DNA of 64,000 nt from Microcoleus asticus IPMA8 (GCF_013179805.1 NZ_SRRZ01000001.1:98335-162334); one strand, 5' to 3'; shown: positions 40,330-49,313, counted from the first letter of the stretch. The notes: generated from the letters alone by a model not told the origin. A program made the numbers and translations.

Positions 40330-41961
40330 ATGCACATCCAGCATTTTCCTCACCTGATTACTGCTTTTATCCTGGGAACACCGGGTGTATTTCTGCTAAC
40401 ATCATCCCCAAGTTTTGCTGCACCAATTGATAGATTAGTTGCTCCTGAACCGTTAAATACCTTGGCAGAAGACCCCTTCGCGCAGGTGAATTCTGTCTCT
40501 CAACTCTCGGATGTAAAACCCACTGACTGGGCGTTTCAGGCGCTGCAATCTCTAGTAGAACGCTACGGCTGCATTGCCGGTTATCCTGACGGAACTTACA
40601 GAGGAAACCGGGCGCTGACGCGGTACGAATTTGCCGCAGGATTGAATAGCTGTCTCGATCGAGTCAGCGAACTAATTGCCACAGGAACAACCAACCAGAT
40701 TACTGGGGAAGATTTAGCGATCGTCCAAAAACTGCAAGCAGAATTTGCCACTGAATTATCGGTGTTGCGTGGTCGAGTCGATGCTCTCGATGCACGCACA
40801 GCCGAACTAGAAGCGAATCAGTTCTCGACTACGACGAAACTGAATGCGGAAATTATCGTGGTGGTAACAGATACCTCGGGTAACAGTGTTGGGGATTCGC
40901 GCGATCGCACCAACACTATTGTTGCCAACCGGGGGCGATTAAATTTTGAAACCAGTTTCACCGGTCGCGATATGCTGAGAACCCGTTTGGAATTCGGCAA
41001 CTTGGGCAGGATTGCCGACAATACGGGTACAAATATGACGGCATTGAACTTTGATGGCAATGTCGATAACACAATCACCGTCCCTCACATATTGTATGTC
41101 ACCCCGCTGACCTCTAATCTCTCGCTGACCGTGGGCCCGACAGGTGTTGGGTATTCCGATATTACCGATTTGCTGACTCCTCCCACGATCGCTAGCGATA
41201 GTGAGGGAATTCCCTCGAAGTTCGGACAATACAGCCCCCTCTACCGCCGGGGAGGTGGCGGTGCTGCTGTCAACTGGACGATCGTCAAAAACCTCACGCT
41301 GACTGTGGGCTATTTAGCCGGCAATCCCAATCTCTCGCAGCAAAGTAACGGTTTATTCAACGGTTCCTACAATGCTCTGGTTCAGCTTGCCTACCGGGGC
41401 GATCGCGGAGCAATTGGCGTAGCCTATTCTCGTACCTTTGCACCAAGCGGTAAAGCCGACCTCACAGGCGGTACGGGCAGTTTTCTGGCTGCGCGACCGT
41501 TTGGGGACAATATTGCTACATCCAGCGATTCTGTAGCCGTACAAGGATTTTACCGCCTTGCTCCCCGGTTGCAAGTTCACGGTTGGGGCGTTTATACTCG
41601 CGCCAATGCAGAAAATTCCGGTGTTAGCAGCGTTTCGGATGGTAGAGGTGGCGTGGTTTTGCTAAATGTTGACGGTAACGATCGCGCCGATATTGTGTAT
41701 GCAGCGATCGGGATAAGTTTCCCAGATGTTGGAGGTCAAGGCAACCTACCGGGGATTTTGGTGGGTTTGCCAGGTCGCGTGACGAGCAGTAATGTGCGCC
41801 GCGAGCGAGATACTTCCTATCACATTGAAGCGTTCTATCGCTTTCAGGTCAACGACAACATTTCCATCACCCCTGGTGTTTGGGCCGTTGTTAATCCTGA
41901 GAATGACAGCCGCAACGACACTCAATGGGTTTGGTTGCTCCGCACCGGCTTTAACTTTTAA
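40330..41961 (+). CDS. SLH-domain OprB-type carbohydrate porin
   Basis: 543 residues. Signal peptide (LITAFILGTPGVFLLTSSPS, then FAAP), an SLH module (LSDVKPTDWAFQALQSLVER, GCIAGYPDGTYRGNRALTRY) that holds it to peptidoglycan, a short coiled coil (AELSVLRGRVDALDARTAEL), then a beta-barrel ending in Phe (WLLRTGFNF). This is the cyanobacterial iron-uptake/OprB porin family. Directly after the sugar ABC genes (45 bases), it probably lets the same sugar cross the outer membrane, as in the fructose uptake cluster of Nostoc punctiforme. Confidence 0.9.
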   Translation: MHIQHFPHLITAFILGTPGVFLLTSSPSFAAPIDRLVAPEPLNTLAEDPFAQVNSVSQLSDVKPTDWAFQALQSLVERYGCIAGYPDGTYRGNRALTRYEFAAGLNSCLDRVSELIATGTTNQITGEDLAIVQKLQAEFATELSVLRGRVDALDARTAELEANQFSTTTKLNAEIIVVVTDTSGNSVGDSRDRTNTIVANRGRLNFETSFTGRDMLRTRLEFGNLGRIADNTGTNMTALNFDGNVDNTITVPHILYVTPLTSNLSLTVGPTGVGYSDITDLLTPPTIASDSEGIPSKFGQYSPLYRRGGGGAAVNWTIVKNLTLTVGYLAGNPNLSQQSNGLFNGSYNALVQLAYRGDRGAIGVAYSRTFAPSGKADLTGGTGSFLAARPFGDNIATSSDSVAVQGFYRLAPRLQVHGWGVYTRANAENSGVSSVSDGRGGVVLLNVDGNDRADIVYAAIGISFPDVGGQGNLPGILVGLPGRVTSSNVRRERDTSYHIEAFYRFQVNDNISITPGVWAVVNPENDSRNDTQWVWLLRTGFNF

Positions 41962-41996
41962 CCGGAAAGATATTTTACTAACCTAGTCCTGGACGC

Positions 41997-42061
41997 AAAA
42001 ACCCAGTTTCTTGACGTAATTGCCTCATTTGAGACGATAATCACAAGAAACCGGGTTTTTT
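41997..42061. repeat. AAACCCAGTTTCTT/AAGAAACCGGGTTT inverted-pair repeat
   Basis: The two arms lie about 35 bases apart, right after the porin stop; the same pair design occurs at 23243-23309 and 30252-30317. The flanks contain GTCCTGGACGC and GCATCCAGGGC, related to GCGTCCAGG near 23321, suggesting a larger conserved unit. Confidence 0.72.
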
Positions 42062-42185
42062 AGACTGATAGTGCATCCAGGGCTTCAATTCCATGCCACA
42101 CAACAAAAAACCCCTACCATTGCTGGCTGGGGTAGAAAATTATCAGGGTGCATCTACTAATGTGCTTACTATAGCATCTATTGTG

Positions 42186-42212
42186 GGGTGTCACCCCTGA
42201 TTGGTGACACCC
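42186..42212 (+). terminator. Hairpin downstream of the sugar transport operon
   Basis: GGGTGTCACC at 42186-42195 pairs with GGTGACACCC at 42203-42212 (10-bp stem, 7-base loop), followed by GGAAGAATTTTT. Plausible terminator of the porin transcript. Confidence 0.45.
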
Positions 42213-42434
42213 TGGAAGAATTTTTAATTAAAATAAATTATAGTTGAGGTTATAAAACATTGATAAAACTTGTATGTCCGAGCGGATTGTCCCTCTTAAC
42301 CTAAGATAGGACAGACGCAGGAATCCTCAGAAACCTTGTTAATTCATAGATTTATGCTTGCCAAAGCCAAGATTTTCCAAGAAACCGGGTTTATGAGCGC
42401 AAGTCCGATAAAATTTAAAATTTAGAATAAATCT

Positions 42435-43715
42435 GTGCTAGACCTCAAATTAATCCGAGAAAACCCGCAAGCCGTGCAAGACAGCCTCAACCTGCGCGGA
42501 GGCAACTATGAAATCGAGCCGATTTTGCAATTAGACAAACAGCAGCGGGAGTTGGAAGGCAAGCGATCGCAACTGCAAGCCCGCAGCAACGAAATTGCCA
42601 AACTCATCGGTCAAAAAAGAAAATCGGGTTTACCCCTCGAATCTCCCGAAATTCAAACTTTGCAAGCAGAAGGCAACGCAGTCGGCACGCAGTCGAACGA
42701 ACTGCAAGCAGAAGAAAAAGACCTAAAAGCTCAAATAGAAGCTCTATTGCTACCGCTGCCAAACTTGCCGAGCCCGTCAACGCCGATCGGCAAAAATGAA
42801 GAGGAAAACATCGAAATCCGGCGCTGGGGAGACGAATACATTCCCCAAAATTCCGGTATTTTACCGCACTGGGAAATCGGCGAAAAATTAGGAATTATCA
42901 ACTTTGAACGGGCAGTAAAAATCGCTCAGCCCCGCTTTGTGTGCTTAATTGGAGCTGGTGCAGCCTTGGAAAGAGCGATAATTCAATTTATGCTCGACCG
43001 CCACACAAAAGCAGGTTATGTAGAAGTTATCCCCCCATTTTTAGTTAACACTGAATCCCTGACTGCTACGGGTCAATTACCCAAATTTGCCGAAGAAAGT
43101 TTCAAGTGCGACCAAGATGATTTGTGGTTAATTCCTACTTCCGAAGTTCCGGTTGTCAATTTGTACAGAGGTGAAATTTTGACAGCAGAACAGTTGCCAA
43201 TTTATCACTGTTCTTACACTCCTTGCTTTCGCCGCGAAGCTGGCAGTTACGGCAAAGATACGAGGGGATTAATTCGATTGCATCAATTTAATAAAGTAGA
43301 ATTGGTAAAACTCGTGCATCCGAGTACCTCCGAGGCAGAGCACGAAAAGTTAGTGCAGGATGCTGAGGGAGTTTTGCAGGCGCTGAAATTGCCTTACCGG
43401 GCGATCGAACTGTGTACGGGCGACTTAGGTTTCGCGGCAGCAAAAACCTACGATCTAGAGGTGTGGCTGCCATCTGCGGGCAAATACCGCGAGATTTCCA
43501 GTTGTTCCAACGTCGCAGATTTTCAGGCGCGGCGGGCAAATATTCGCTTTAAAGAAGCGAGTAAAAAAGGCACTCAATTCGTTCACGCGCTCAACGGTTC
43601 CGGTTTAGCTATAGGCCGCACAATGGCGGCAATTTTGGAGAATTACCAGCAGCCAGACGGAACTGTAAAAGTGCCGGAAGCCTTACAACCCTATTTGGGA
43701 CGGGAAGTTTTATAA
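42435..43715 (+). CDS. serS: Seryl-tRNA synthetase
   Basis: 426 residues from GTG 42435 (MLDLKLIRENPQAVQDSL). The N-terminal coiled-coil arm that reads the tRNA long variable loop spans about residues 30-100. Class II motif 2 is in CFRREAGSYGKDTRGLIRLHQF and motif 3 in LNGSGLAIGRTMAAILENYQ. TSEVPVVNLYRGEIL supplies the serine pocket. Standard length; standalone. Confidence 0.96.
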   Translation: MLDLKLIRENPQAVQDSLNLRGGNYEIEPILQLDKQQRELEGKRSQLQARSNEIAKLIGQKRKSGLPLESPEIQTLQAEGNAVGTQSNELQAEEKDLKAQIEALLLPLPNLPSPSTPIGKNEEENIEIRRWGDEYIPQNSGILPHWEIGEKLGIINFERAVKIAQPRFVCLIGAGAALERAIIQFMLDRHTKAGYVEVIPPFLVNTESLTATGQLPKFAEESFKCDQDDLWLIPTSEVPVVNLYRGEILTAEQLPIYHCSYTPCFRREAGSYGKDTRGLIRLHQFNKVELVKLVHPSTSEAEHEKLVQDAEGVLQALKLPYRAIELCTGDLGFAAAKTYDLEVWLPSAGKYREISSCSNVADFQARRANIRFKEASKKGTQFVHALNGSGLAIGRTMAAILENYQQPDGTVKVPEALQPYLGREVL

Positions 43716-43740
43716 GTCACTAGGCCATTGAAATCGCCGA

Positions 43741-43878
43741 GTAATATTAATTCCGGTTGCATCGGAATTAATATTACCCGAAATCAGGACACGGCAGTGC
43801 CGTGTCCCTACAATTTATCACCGTAGGGATACGGCACTGCCGTATCCTCTATATCATTCCGGCGCAGCCGGAATTGAT
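43741..43878. repeat. Nested palindromes between serS and the 338-residue gene
   Basis: A perfect 15-bp stem GTAATATTAATTCCG (43741-43755) with 43763-43777, then GGACACGGCAGTGCCGTGTCCC and an inverted partner AGGGATACGGCACTGCCGTATCC, then ATTCCGGCGCAGCCGGAAT. The middle pair is the family seen at 10570-10681. The stretch lies between convergent genes and can terminate both. Confidence 0.75.
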
Positions 43879-43884
43879 ACTATA

Positions 43885-44901
43885 TTACAAATTCCTTAGA
43901 GCTTCCTTGATATCGAGCGCTAAAAATCTATCCAATGCGAGATACATCCAGTAAACAGATAACTGACTGTCACTGCTAGTCTTGTGAAATCCCAAAGCCA
44001 GAGCCTGTTTTTCGTACATGGGGTGAATCATCAGCGTGTACAAGTCGCAAAGATTCGGAAAATCTGTTTGCATTTCGACTAAAAATTTTTGTGTGTCTTC
44101 GAGGAAAGCAATTCGGTATTCTGACAAATACTGCGGATCGATCATCCAACTGCGGACAAATACAGACTGGCAATTTGGATCTCCTGGTAGCGCCATATTG
44201 AAAGGATCGATCTCGGAAATTGAACTTAAATGAAGGCTTTTGCTAGCAGCGTTAAAAAAATTTACTTCGGATTCGCTAGCGGTGGGATAAAGTAAGTAAA
44301 ACCCGACTGGATTGAGATTATCGGATCGGCGCAAAACTCGCATTCCCTTTGAGTATTGACTGGCCAAAACTCGCAGGATTTTAGCAATTTTGTGGGGAAC
44401 GGCGTTTGTGTTGCGGTTCATCCAGTTGTAATTGGTGGCTAATAAATGTGCAACGGGAATCGGGTCGCACCGGGGGTCAAAATTATCTAATTCCAGTTGT
44501 ACAGGCTTTTGAGGTTCGGAAATATTTAAAATTTCTGGAACGGGTTTAATTTCTATTTCTGTAGTGTTACCGTCAAAGTGTTTTTTAATTAACCCCAGGG
44601 CTGCTAATTTATCTAACATCATTCCCGCCGCGCGATCGCTACCGCGATCGGAATCGCAGTAAAATAGTTCTGCGGCTTCCCGGTGAGTGCACTGCACTTC
44701 TGTTGCGGGCAATTCCAGTTTTGCCAGCGGCGGTTTGAGGCGGGGCTGATTTTCCTGAAGCTGTTTAACCAATAAGTAAATCCACAGCCTGATAAAGCAT
44801 TCAGCCCTAGTGCGAGTTACGCCGACTCGTTTCATCAACAGCGAGACAGCCGTGCGTCGTTGAGATTGAGAATACCAAACATTTATTTCTTCCAAATCCA
44901 T
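43885..44901 (-). CDS. Conserved protein of unknown function, possible winged helix plus acyltransferase-like fold
   Basis: Start set at ATG 44901 (338 residues). Near residues 70-105 CTHREAAELFYC...LDKLAALGLIKKH has a winged-helix look. The later part (NWMNRNTNAVPHKIAKILRV, then VGFYLLYPTASESEVNFFNA, and DLYTLMIHPMYEKQALALGF with YWMYLALDRFLALDI at the end) resembles GNAT acetyltransferases in strand-helix rhythm, but I cannot confirm a CoA motif. It is divergent to the synthase-oxygenase fusion gene and may belong with it. Confidence 0.6.
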   Translation of the reverse strand: MDLEEINVWYSQSQRRTAVSLLMKRVGVTRTRAECFIRLWIYLLVKQLQENQPRLKPPLAKLELPATEVQCTHREAAELFYCDSDRGSDRAAGMMLDKLAALGLIKKHFDGNTTEIEIKPVPEILNISEPQKPVQLELDNFDPRCDPIPVAHLLATNYNWMNRNTNAVPHKIAKILRVLASQYSKGMRVLRRSDNLNPVGFYLLYPTASESEVNFFNAASKSLHLSSISEIDPFNMALPGDPNCQSVFVRSWMIDPQYLSEYRIAFLEDTQKFLVEMQTDFPNLCDLYTLMIHPMYEKQALALGFHKTSSDSQLSVYWMYLALDRFLALDIKEALRNL

Positions 44902-45148
44902 TGTAGTTGCCAAGCAGTGAAGGAACTCTACTTACATATTGGCTCACTTTCTGAAAAAACTTCACCATGCTTCAGGTGACTTGTGATTGCTGTTGCTCGA
45001 TTTCTGTGATTTCGAGAAGCTTGACAAGATAGCTAGTTTCTCGTTGCAACTTCACTGCTTCCCAAGCCACAATCAATTTTAGATATTTCTGGCTTGATTT
45101 AACAAAACAACGAACCCGAGTCAATTAGCAACTTTAGAGGTTTACGCC

Positions 45149-47017
45149 ATGTACAGTGCTTATATCAATCGGATTGGCAAATTTTTACCCGGCTCGCCAA
45201 TTAATAATGATGAGATGGAAGAGTATCTCGGCAAAATTGCCTCGCGCCCTTCGAGAGCCAGGCAGCGAATTCTCAACAGCAACGGCATTCAACAGCGCTA
45301 CTACGCGATCGACAAACAGCAGCAAACACTATATTCTAACAGCCAAATGGCAGCGTTTGCCGTCCGTGACGCGCTCGCCCAGGGAAATTTGGAACCAGGG
45401 GCGATCGACTTATTGGCCTGCGCTACCACTTTACCCGATTTATTAGTACCGGGATTTGCCAGCACAGTACACGGAGAACTTTCCGAATTATCTCCTCTAG
45501 AAATAGTGTCAACTCAAGGAGTTTGCTGTGCCGGAGTTAGTGCTTTAAATTACGCCGCATCCCAAATCGAACTCGGCAAAAAACAAACAGCAATTGCCGT
45601 CGCTTCCGAATTTCCCTCGCGCCTGTTCAAAAACACCAAATTTGAAGCTGAAACTTCCGTCCAAGCGGGAAAACCCCTGCCTTTCGATACAGAATTTCTG
45701 CGCTGGATGCTCTCCGATGGTTCCGGAGCCTTTTTGCTGCAAAACCATCCCAACTCCACGGGAATTAGTTTAAAAATAGAATGGATTGAACTCGTTTCTC
45801 ATGCCAACGCCTATCCTGTTTGTATGTATTCAGGATTAGCAAACGAAACATCAACCAAAAGCTGGCTGGATTATTCCTCCTACCTTGATGCAGCCACAGC
45901 GGGAGCTTTTGACTTGCGGCAAAATATTCGCTTGTTGGACAATGTAATGAAATTAGGCGTTGAAGGTTGGCTGCGGTTGATTAAATCAGGGAGGGTTTGT
46001 CCGCAAGAAATAGACTGGTTGCTTTGCCACTACTCGTCTCATTTTTTCCGGGGACAAATTGTAGAACTTCTGGAACAAGCAGGCTGCATGATTCCCGAGG
46101 AAAAATGGTTTACTAACTTGTATACGCGGGGAAATACAGGCTGCGCTTCGATTTATTTAATGTTAGAGGAATTGTTCAACTCTGGCAAGTTGCAGCCCGG
46201 GCAAAAAATCTTTTGCTTTGTGCCGGAAAGCGGGCGCTTTACAACCGCTTACATGATGTTAACTGCTGTCGAAAATACCAATCAACCTATAATTTCTCAA
46301 ATTTCTAACTTTCTTGAGGTTCCCGAAGCTTCGCCTCTAGAAAGTGTTAAACCTGAACAGCCCAACTCTCCGCAAGCTTATTTGTTGCGGGAGTTAGCAT
46401 GGATTTGGCTGAAGTTCGATCGCGAAATTCGTTCTGTTCCCATTGTCCGCAAATTGTACCGGGGAGAGTTTACAATAGAAGACTATCAAGCTTTACTTTG
46501 CAATCTGCGCCCGCAAGTGGTCGAGGGAGCTCGCTGGATTGCTCGCGCTGCTTCTAACATGAGTGATTTTCGACTGCGATCGACTTTTATCGGTCACGCT
46601 CAAGACGAACACCGCGACTATCAAATGCTAGAACAAAATTATGTTGCTGTGGGCGGTGAATTGTCAAAAATTGTGGAATATGATAAGAATATTGGCAGCG
46701 AAGCACTGTCAGCTTTTATCTTCCACCAAGCATCGCGGGAAAATCCGGTTGATTTAATTGGCAGTATGTTTATCATCGAAGGATTGGGCAATCGGTTGGC
46801 AGGAAAATGGGCAAAACAAATTCAAGAAACTCTCGGTTTACAAGATGAACAAGTATCGTTTTTAGCTTATCACGGAGCTAACGACGAGTCGCACCTCGGC
46901 AAACTGGAAAATTTGATTAATGCCGAATGGATGACAGATGATATAGCCCGCCGCATTGTCAAAACCGCTCGCGTCACTGCTCGTTTATATTTGCTGCAAT
47001 TGGAGGAAATTCGCTAA
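45149..47017 (+). CDS. Beta-ketoacyl synthase III fused to a haem-oxygenase-like diiron domain
   Basis: 622 residues. Residues 1-390 are a FabH/KAS III thiolase fold: nucleophile Cys in TQGVCCAGVSALNYA, His in LLCHYSSHFF, Asn in YTRGNTGCASIYLMLEEL, the expected Cys-His-Asn set. After a linker, residues about 405-620 form a helical haem-oxygenase-like/TENA-type domain with likely iron ligands in PQVVEGARW, GHAQDEHRDY, MFIIEGLGNRLAG and YHGANDESHLGKL, the pattern of haem-oxygenase-like diiron oxidases (the UndA, SznF and BesC superfamily). This suggests condensation on an acyl-ACP/CoA followed by oxidative chemistry in one polypeptide. The stop overlaps the next start (TAATG). The product is unknown. 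Confidence 0.85.
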   Translation: MYSAYINRIGKFLPGSPINNDEMEEYLGKIASRPSRARQRILNSNGIQQRYYAIDKQQQTLYSNSQMAAFAVRDALAQGNLEPGAIDLLACATTLPDLLVPGFASTVHGELSELSPLEIVSTQGVCCAGVSALNYAASQIELGKKQTAIAVASEFPSRLFKNTKFEAETSVQAGKPLPFDTEFLRWMLSDGSGAFLLQNHPNSTGISLKIEWIELVSHANAYPVCMYSGLANETSTKSWLDYSSYLDAATAGAFDLRQNIRLLDNVMKLGVEGWLRLIKSGRVCPQEIDWLLCHYSSHFFRGQIVELLEQAGCMIPEEKWFTNLYTRGNTGCASIYLMLEELFNSGKLQPGQKIFCFVPESGRFTTAYMMLTAVENTNQPIISQISNFLEVPEASPLESVKPEQPNSPQAYLLRELAWIWLKFDREIRSVPIVRKLYRGEFTIEDYQALLCNLRPQVVEGARWIARAASNMSDFRLRSTFIGHAQDEHRDYQMLEQNYVAVGGELSKIVEYDKNIGSEALSAFIFHQASRENPVDLIGSMFIIEGLGNRLAGKWAKQIQETLGLQDEQVSFLAYHGANDESHLGKLENLINAEWMTDDIARRIVKTARVTARLYLLQLEEIR

Positions 47018-47931
47018 TGCAAAAGCTGCAAAAACAAGATACCGAAAATCTCCCAGATGAGCGAAAAATCCCTTACGCTACCAAACCTTACAACCGCCGA
47101 GATCCGAATGTTTGGGACGTGCTGTTTTGCGATCGGTCGATTCCCGTCGATTTAGTGGCAAAAGCCTACATGATGCGGGATTTGCAAAGCTGGACTCGCA
47201 GTTATTTGCTCATCCCGATCAAAGTAATTGCTAACGTATTGCTGGCGGTAATTATGACAACAAAGCGCTTATTGCCCTTTCAATTTCGCGCTTACACTTT
47301 AATGCACAAATCGGCTGCATTTTTCCTGAATAACTTTGTCTCGCCAGAAGCTTGTTATTTAATAGTCCGGCACATCTGCGCCGGCTCCAACATTATCAAC
47401 TTCTTGATTGATAACGGCCCCGACACCCAGATTGAAAAGTCAAAGCTTTATCCGCGCACAGTTAGCGATTTAGCTGACAATGCGTTTCTCGAACACGACT
47501 TAATTCTCTATAACTTTGTCTGGGATTACAACCAGGCAATGCTGACAAATCCTAACTGGTTGCAGGCAGTCAAAAAACGCGGAATTAATTATGATAGCAT
47601 TCAACCAGTAGAAGTTTCAATAGATTTTGAAAAACGCAGATGGCTCAAAATTCTGGATTTAGAATCGGCGATCGAGCTGTTTAAAGTTTTTTATTCTCTG
47701 TGTTTGACTAGCGACGAATTTGCGCGAGCAGTGATGTCGCTTCAGTTAGATGAAAACTTCGGAGTTTACGTCAGCGAGATTACTGGAAATTGCGACTGGA
47801 ATCATGTAATTGTCAACCGCCACCCGCTAGCGCCAAACAGTCCGTTTAATGCGGCACGCGACTTGTTTTTGCACGGGATAATTTCGGAATATCTCTATCG
47901 GTATTTGGAACTGCAAAAAGAGATGAACTAA
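47017..47931 (+). CDS. Unrecognised membrane-associated protein coupled to the synthase-oxygenase fusion
   Basis: 304 residues, translationally coupled by TAATG. N-terminal basic segment, then an internal hydrophobic stretch YLLIPIKVIANVLLAVIMTT (residues about 69-88) and AAFFLNNFVSPEACYLIVRH. Many conserved-looking His/Asp/Glu residues follow (EHDLILYNFVWDYNQAML, HVIVNRHPLAPNSPFNAARD, LFLHGIISEYLYRYLELQ), which could form a metal site. I do not recognise the family. The close coupling suggests it processes, reduces or anchors the product of the upstream enzyme. Confidence 0.75.
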   Translation: MQKLQKQDTENLPDERKIPYATKPYNRRDPNVWDVLFCDRSIPVDLVAKAYMMRDLQSWTRSYLLIPIKVIANVLLAVIMTTKRLLPFQFRAYTLMHKSAAFFLNNFVSPEACYLIVRHICAGSNIINFLIDNGPDTQIEKSKLYPRTVSDLADNAFLEHDLILYNFVWDYNQAMLTNPNWLQAVKKRGINYDSIQPVEVSIDFEKRRWLKILDLESAIELFKVFYSLCLTSDEFARAVMSLQLDENFGVYVSEITGNCDWNHVIVNRHPLAPNSPFNAARDLFLHGIISEYLYRYLELQKEMN

Positions 47932-47957
47932 ACTCCGATTAAATAACCCTAAATACC

Positions 47958-48157
47958 GTAGGGGTGGGTTTTACCAAAAATATTTAATAACCGCAAACAA
48001 TCTAGCTAAACCCGCCCCATACAACTAATAATCTACATCAACCCTTTCTTTGATAGAATAAAAAAAATGTAGATTCCAATTGACCGTTGAGCGGGGCGGG
48101 TTTACGAGATTGTTTGTTTTAGGTTAGGCATAGATGGTTGGTAAAACCCGCCCTTAC
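47958..48157. mobile_element. 200-bp MITE-like inverted-repeat element
   Basis: Terminal arms GTAGGGGTGGGTTTTACC (47958-47975) and the near-complement GGTAAAACCCGCCCTTAC (48140-48157) match at 16 of 18 positions. Inner arms AAACAATCTAGCTAAACCCG...CCCC (47995-48018) and GGGGCGGGTTTACGAGATTG...TTT (48093-48115) also pair. It has no coding capacity. Structure fits a small non-autonomous element; no target-site duplication is obvious. Confidence 0.65.
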
Positions 48158-48205
48158 GCAATCATAAATTATAGTGGATTTTTCAGGTAAAGTTAATAGG
48201 AAAAC

Positions 48206-48343
48206 TCAAGCTGCTGCTAGCTGTAAGTATTCCGTTGATTTCGGCAAATTCTGATTCACAACAATCCATTTACCTGTAATCGGGTCGCGGTAAGTAATAA
48301 ACGGATTGGATTTTAAGGGTTCACTGCAAGGTTTAGCCGCCAT
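48206..48343 (-). CDS. Conserved 45-residue cyanobacterial protein
   Basis: Minus-strand frame from ATG 48343 to TGA at 48206-48208. The product MAAKPCSEPLKSNPFITYRD...ITGKWIVVN...AAA has the pattern SEPLKSNPF-TYRDP-TGKW that I recognise from small conserved proteins in other cyanobacterial genomes. Too short for most gene callers. Function unknown; no signal or membrane span. Confidence 0.72.
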   Translation of the reverse strand: MAAKPCSEPLKSNPFITYRDPITGKWIVVNQNLPKSTEYLQLAAA

Positions 48344-48659
48344 TTGTACACACTCCCAAAAACTGGTATTGAATAACTACTACAACACCATACCTTTAAT
48401 CATCGGATGTTTTGCCTAAAATCCGCGTGATTTATACCTGAACAATAGGTGATATTTTAGGTATGGTTTGGTGACAGATAGCACGGCCTAATGTGATTGA
48501 AAACTGCGTTGGCAGTGAGCAGTATCACCAAAAAGCATCCGTAAAAAAAATCTGCCTTTTGGCTTTTACCTTCTACCTTCAAGAGGGCGACTATTTTAGT
48601 GTAGATCTGATATTATTAAGTAAGGTAAAGACGTTTATCAGAGATCCCCTCACAAACTT
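48344..48659. other. Spacer between the small conserved gene and msrA
   Basis: About 315 bases containing divergent promoters for the 45-residue protein and msrA. AT-rich; I see no other gene or strong structure. Confidence 0.45.
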
Positions 48660-49313
48660 ATGGTGCTATTTGGATTTGGCAAAAAGTCGAGCCTGCCCTC
48701 TCCCCAAGAGGCATTACCGGGACGGGCAGAGTCGATGTCGGTACCGGCAAGTCACTTTGTTAACGGCAATCCGCTCAAACCTCCCTTTCCAAACGGCATG
48801 GAGACTGCCTTGTTTGGCCTGGGCTGTTTTTGGGGAGCAGAACGCAAATTTTGGCAGCAAAATGGAGTTTTTTCGACGGCTGTTGGCTACGCAGCCGGGA
48901 TTACTCCAAATCCTACTTACAACGAAGTTTGCAGCGGGATGACGGGACATAACGAAGTAGTTCTGGTTGTGTTCGATCCGAAAGTAATTAGTTACGAAAC
49001 GCTGCTCAAAGTTTTTTGGGAAAGTCACAATCCTACTCAAGGAATGCGTCAGGGCAATGATTCTGGTACTCAGTACCGATCGGGAATTTACACGTATTCA
49101 GCTACTCAAATGCAGCAAGCTGAAGCTTCGCGAGATGCTTACCAGCAGGCTTTGACGGCGGCCGGTTACGGCAAGATTACCACTGAGATTATTGAGGCTC
49201 CTGAGTTTTATTACGCAGAAAGCTATCACCAACAGTATCTTGCTAAAAACCCGAACGGTTATTGCGGTTTGGGCGGTACTAAGGTTTGTTTGCCTGCTAT
49301 GTCTCAGGCTTAA
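48660..49313 (+). CDS. msrA: Peptide methionine-(S)-sulfoxide reductase
   Basis: 217 residues, ATG 48660. The catalytic motif GCFWGAE is at residues 55-61 (Cys56), after a 50-residue N-terminal extension with GFGKKSSLPSPQEALPGRAE, common in plant/cyanobacterial MsrA. Further signature: TAVGYAAGITPNPTYNEVCS, HNEVVLVVFDP, SHNPTQGMRQGNDSGTQYRS. A C-terminal pair of cysteines (YCGLGGTKVCLP) serves as resolving residues. Repairs oxidised methionine in proteins. Confidence 0.95.
   Translation: MVLFGFGKKSSLPSPQEALPGRAESMSVPASHFVNGNPLKPPFPNGMETALFGLGCFWGAERKFWQQNGVFSTAVGYAAGITPNPTYNEVCSGMTGHNEVVLVVFDPKVISYETLLKVFWESHNPTQGMRQGNDSGTQYRSGIYTYSATQMQQAEASRDAYQQALTAAGYGKITTEIIEAPEFYYAESYHQQYLAKNPNGYCGLGGTKVCLPAMSQA

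Larger units (their letters stand above)
41962..42434. other. Spacer between the porin and serS, repeat-rich
   Basis: Contains the repeat at 41997-42061, a hairpin ACCCCTACC...GGCTGGGGT near 42110-42134, a hairpin at 42186-42212 and a lone GAAACCGGGTTT at 42381. No gene seen. Confidence 0.55.
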
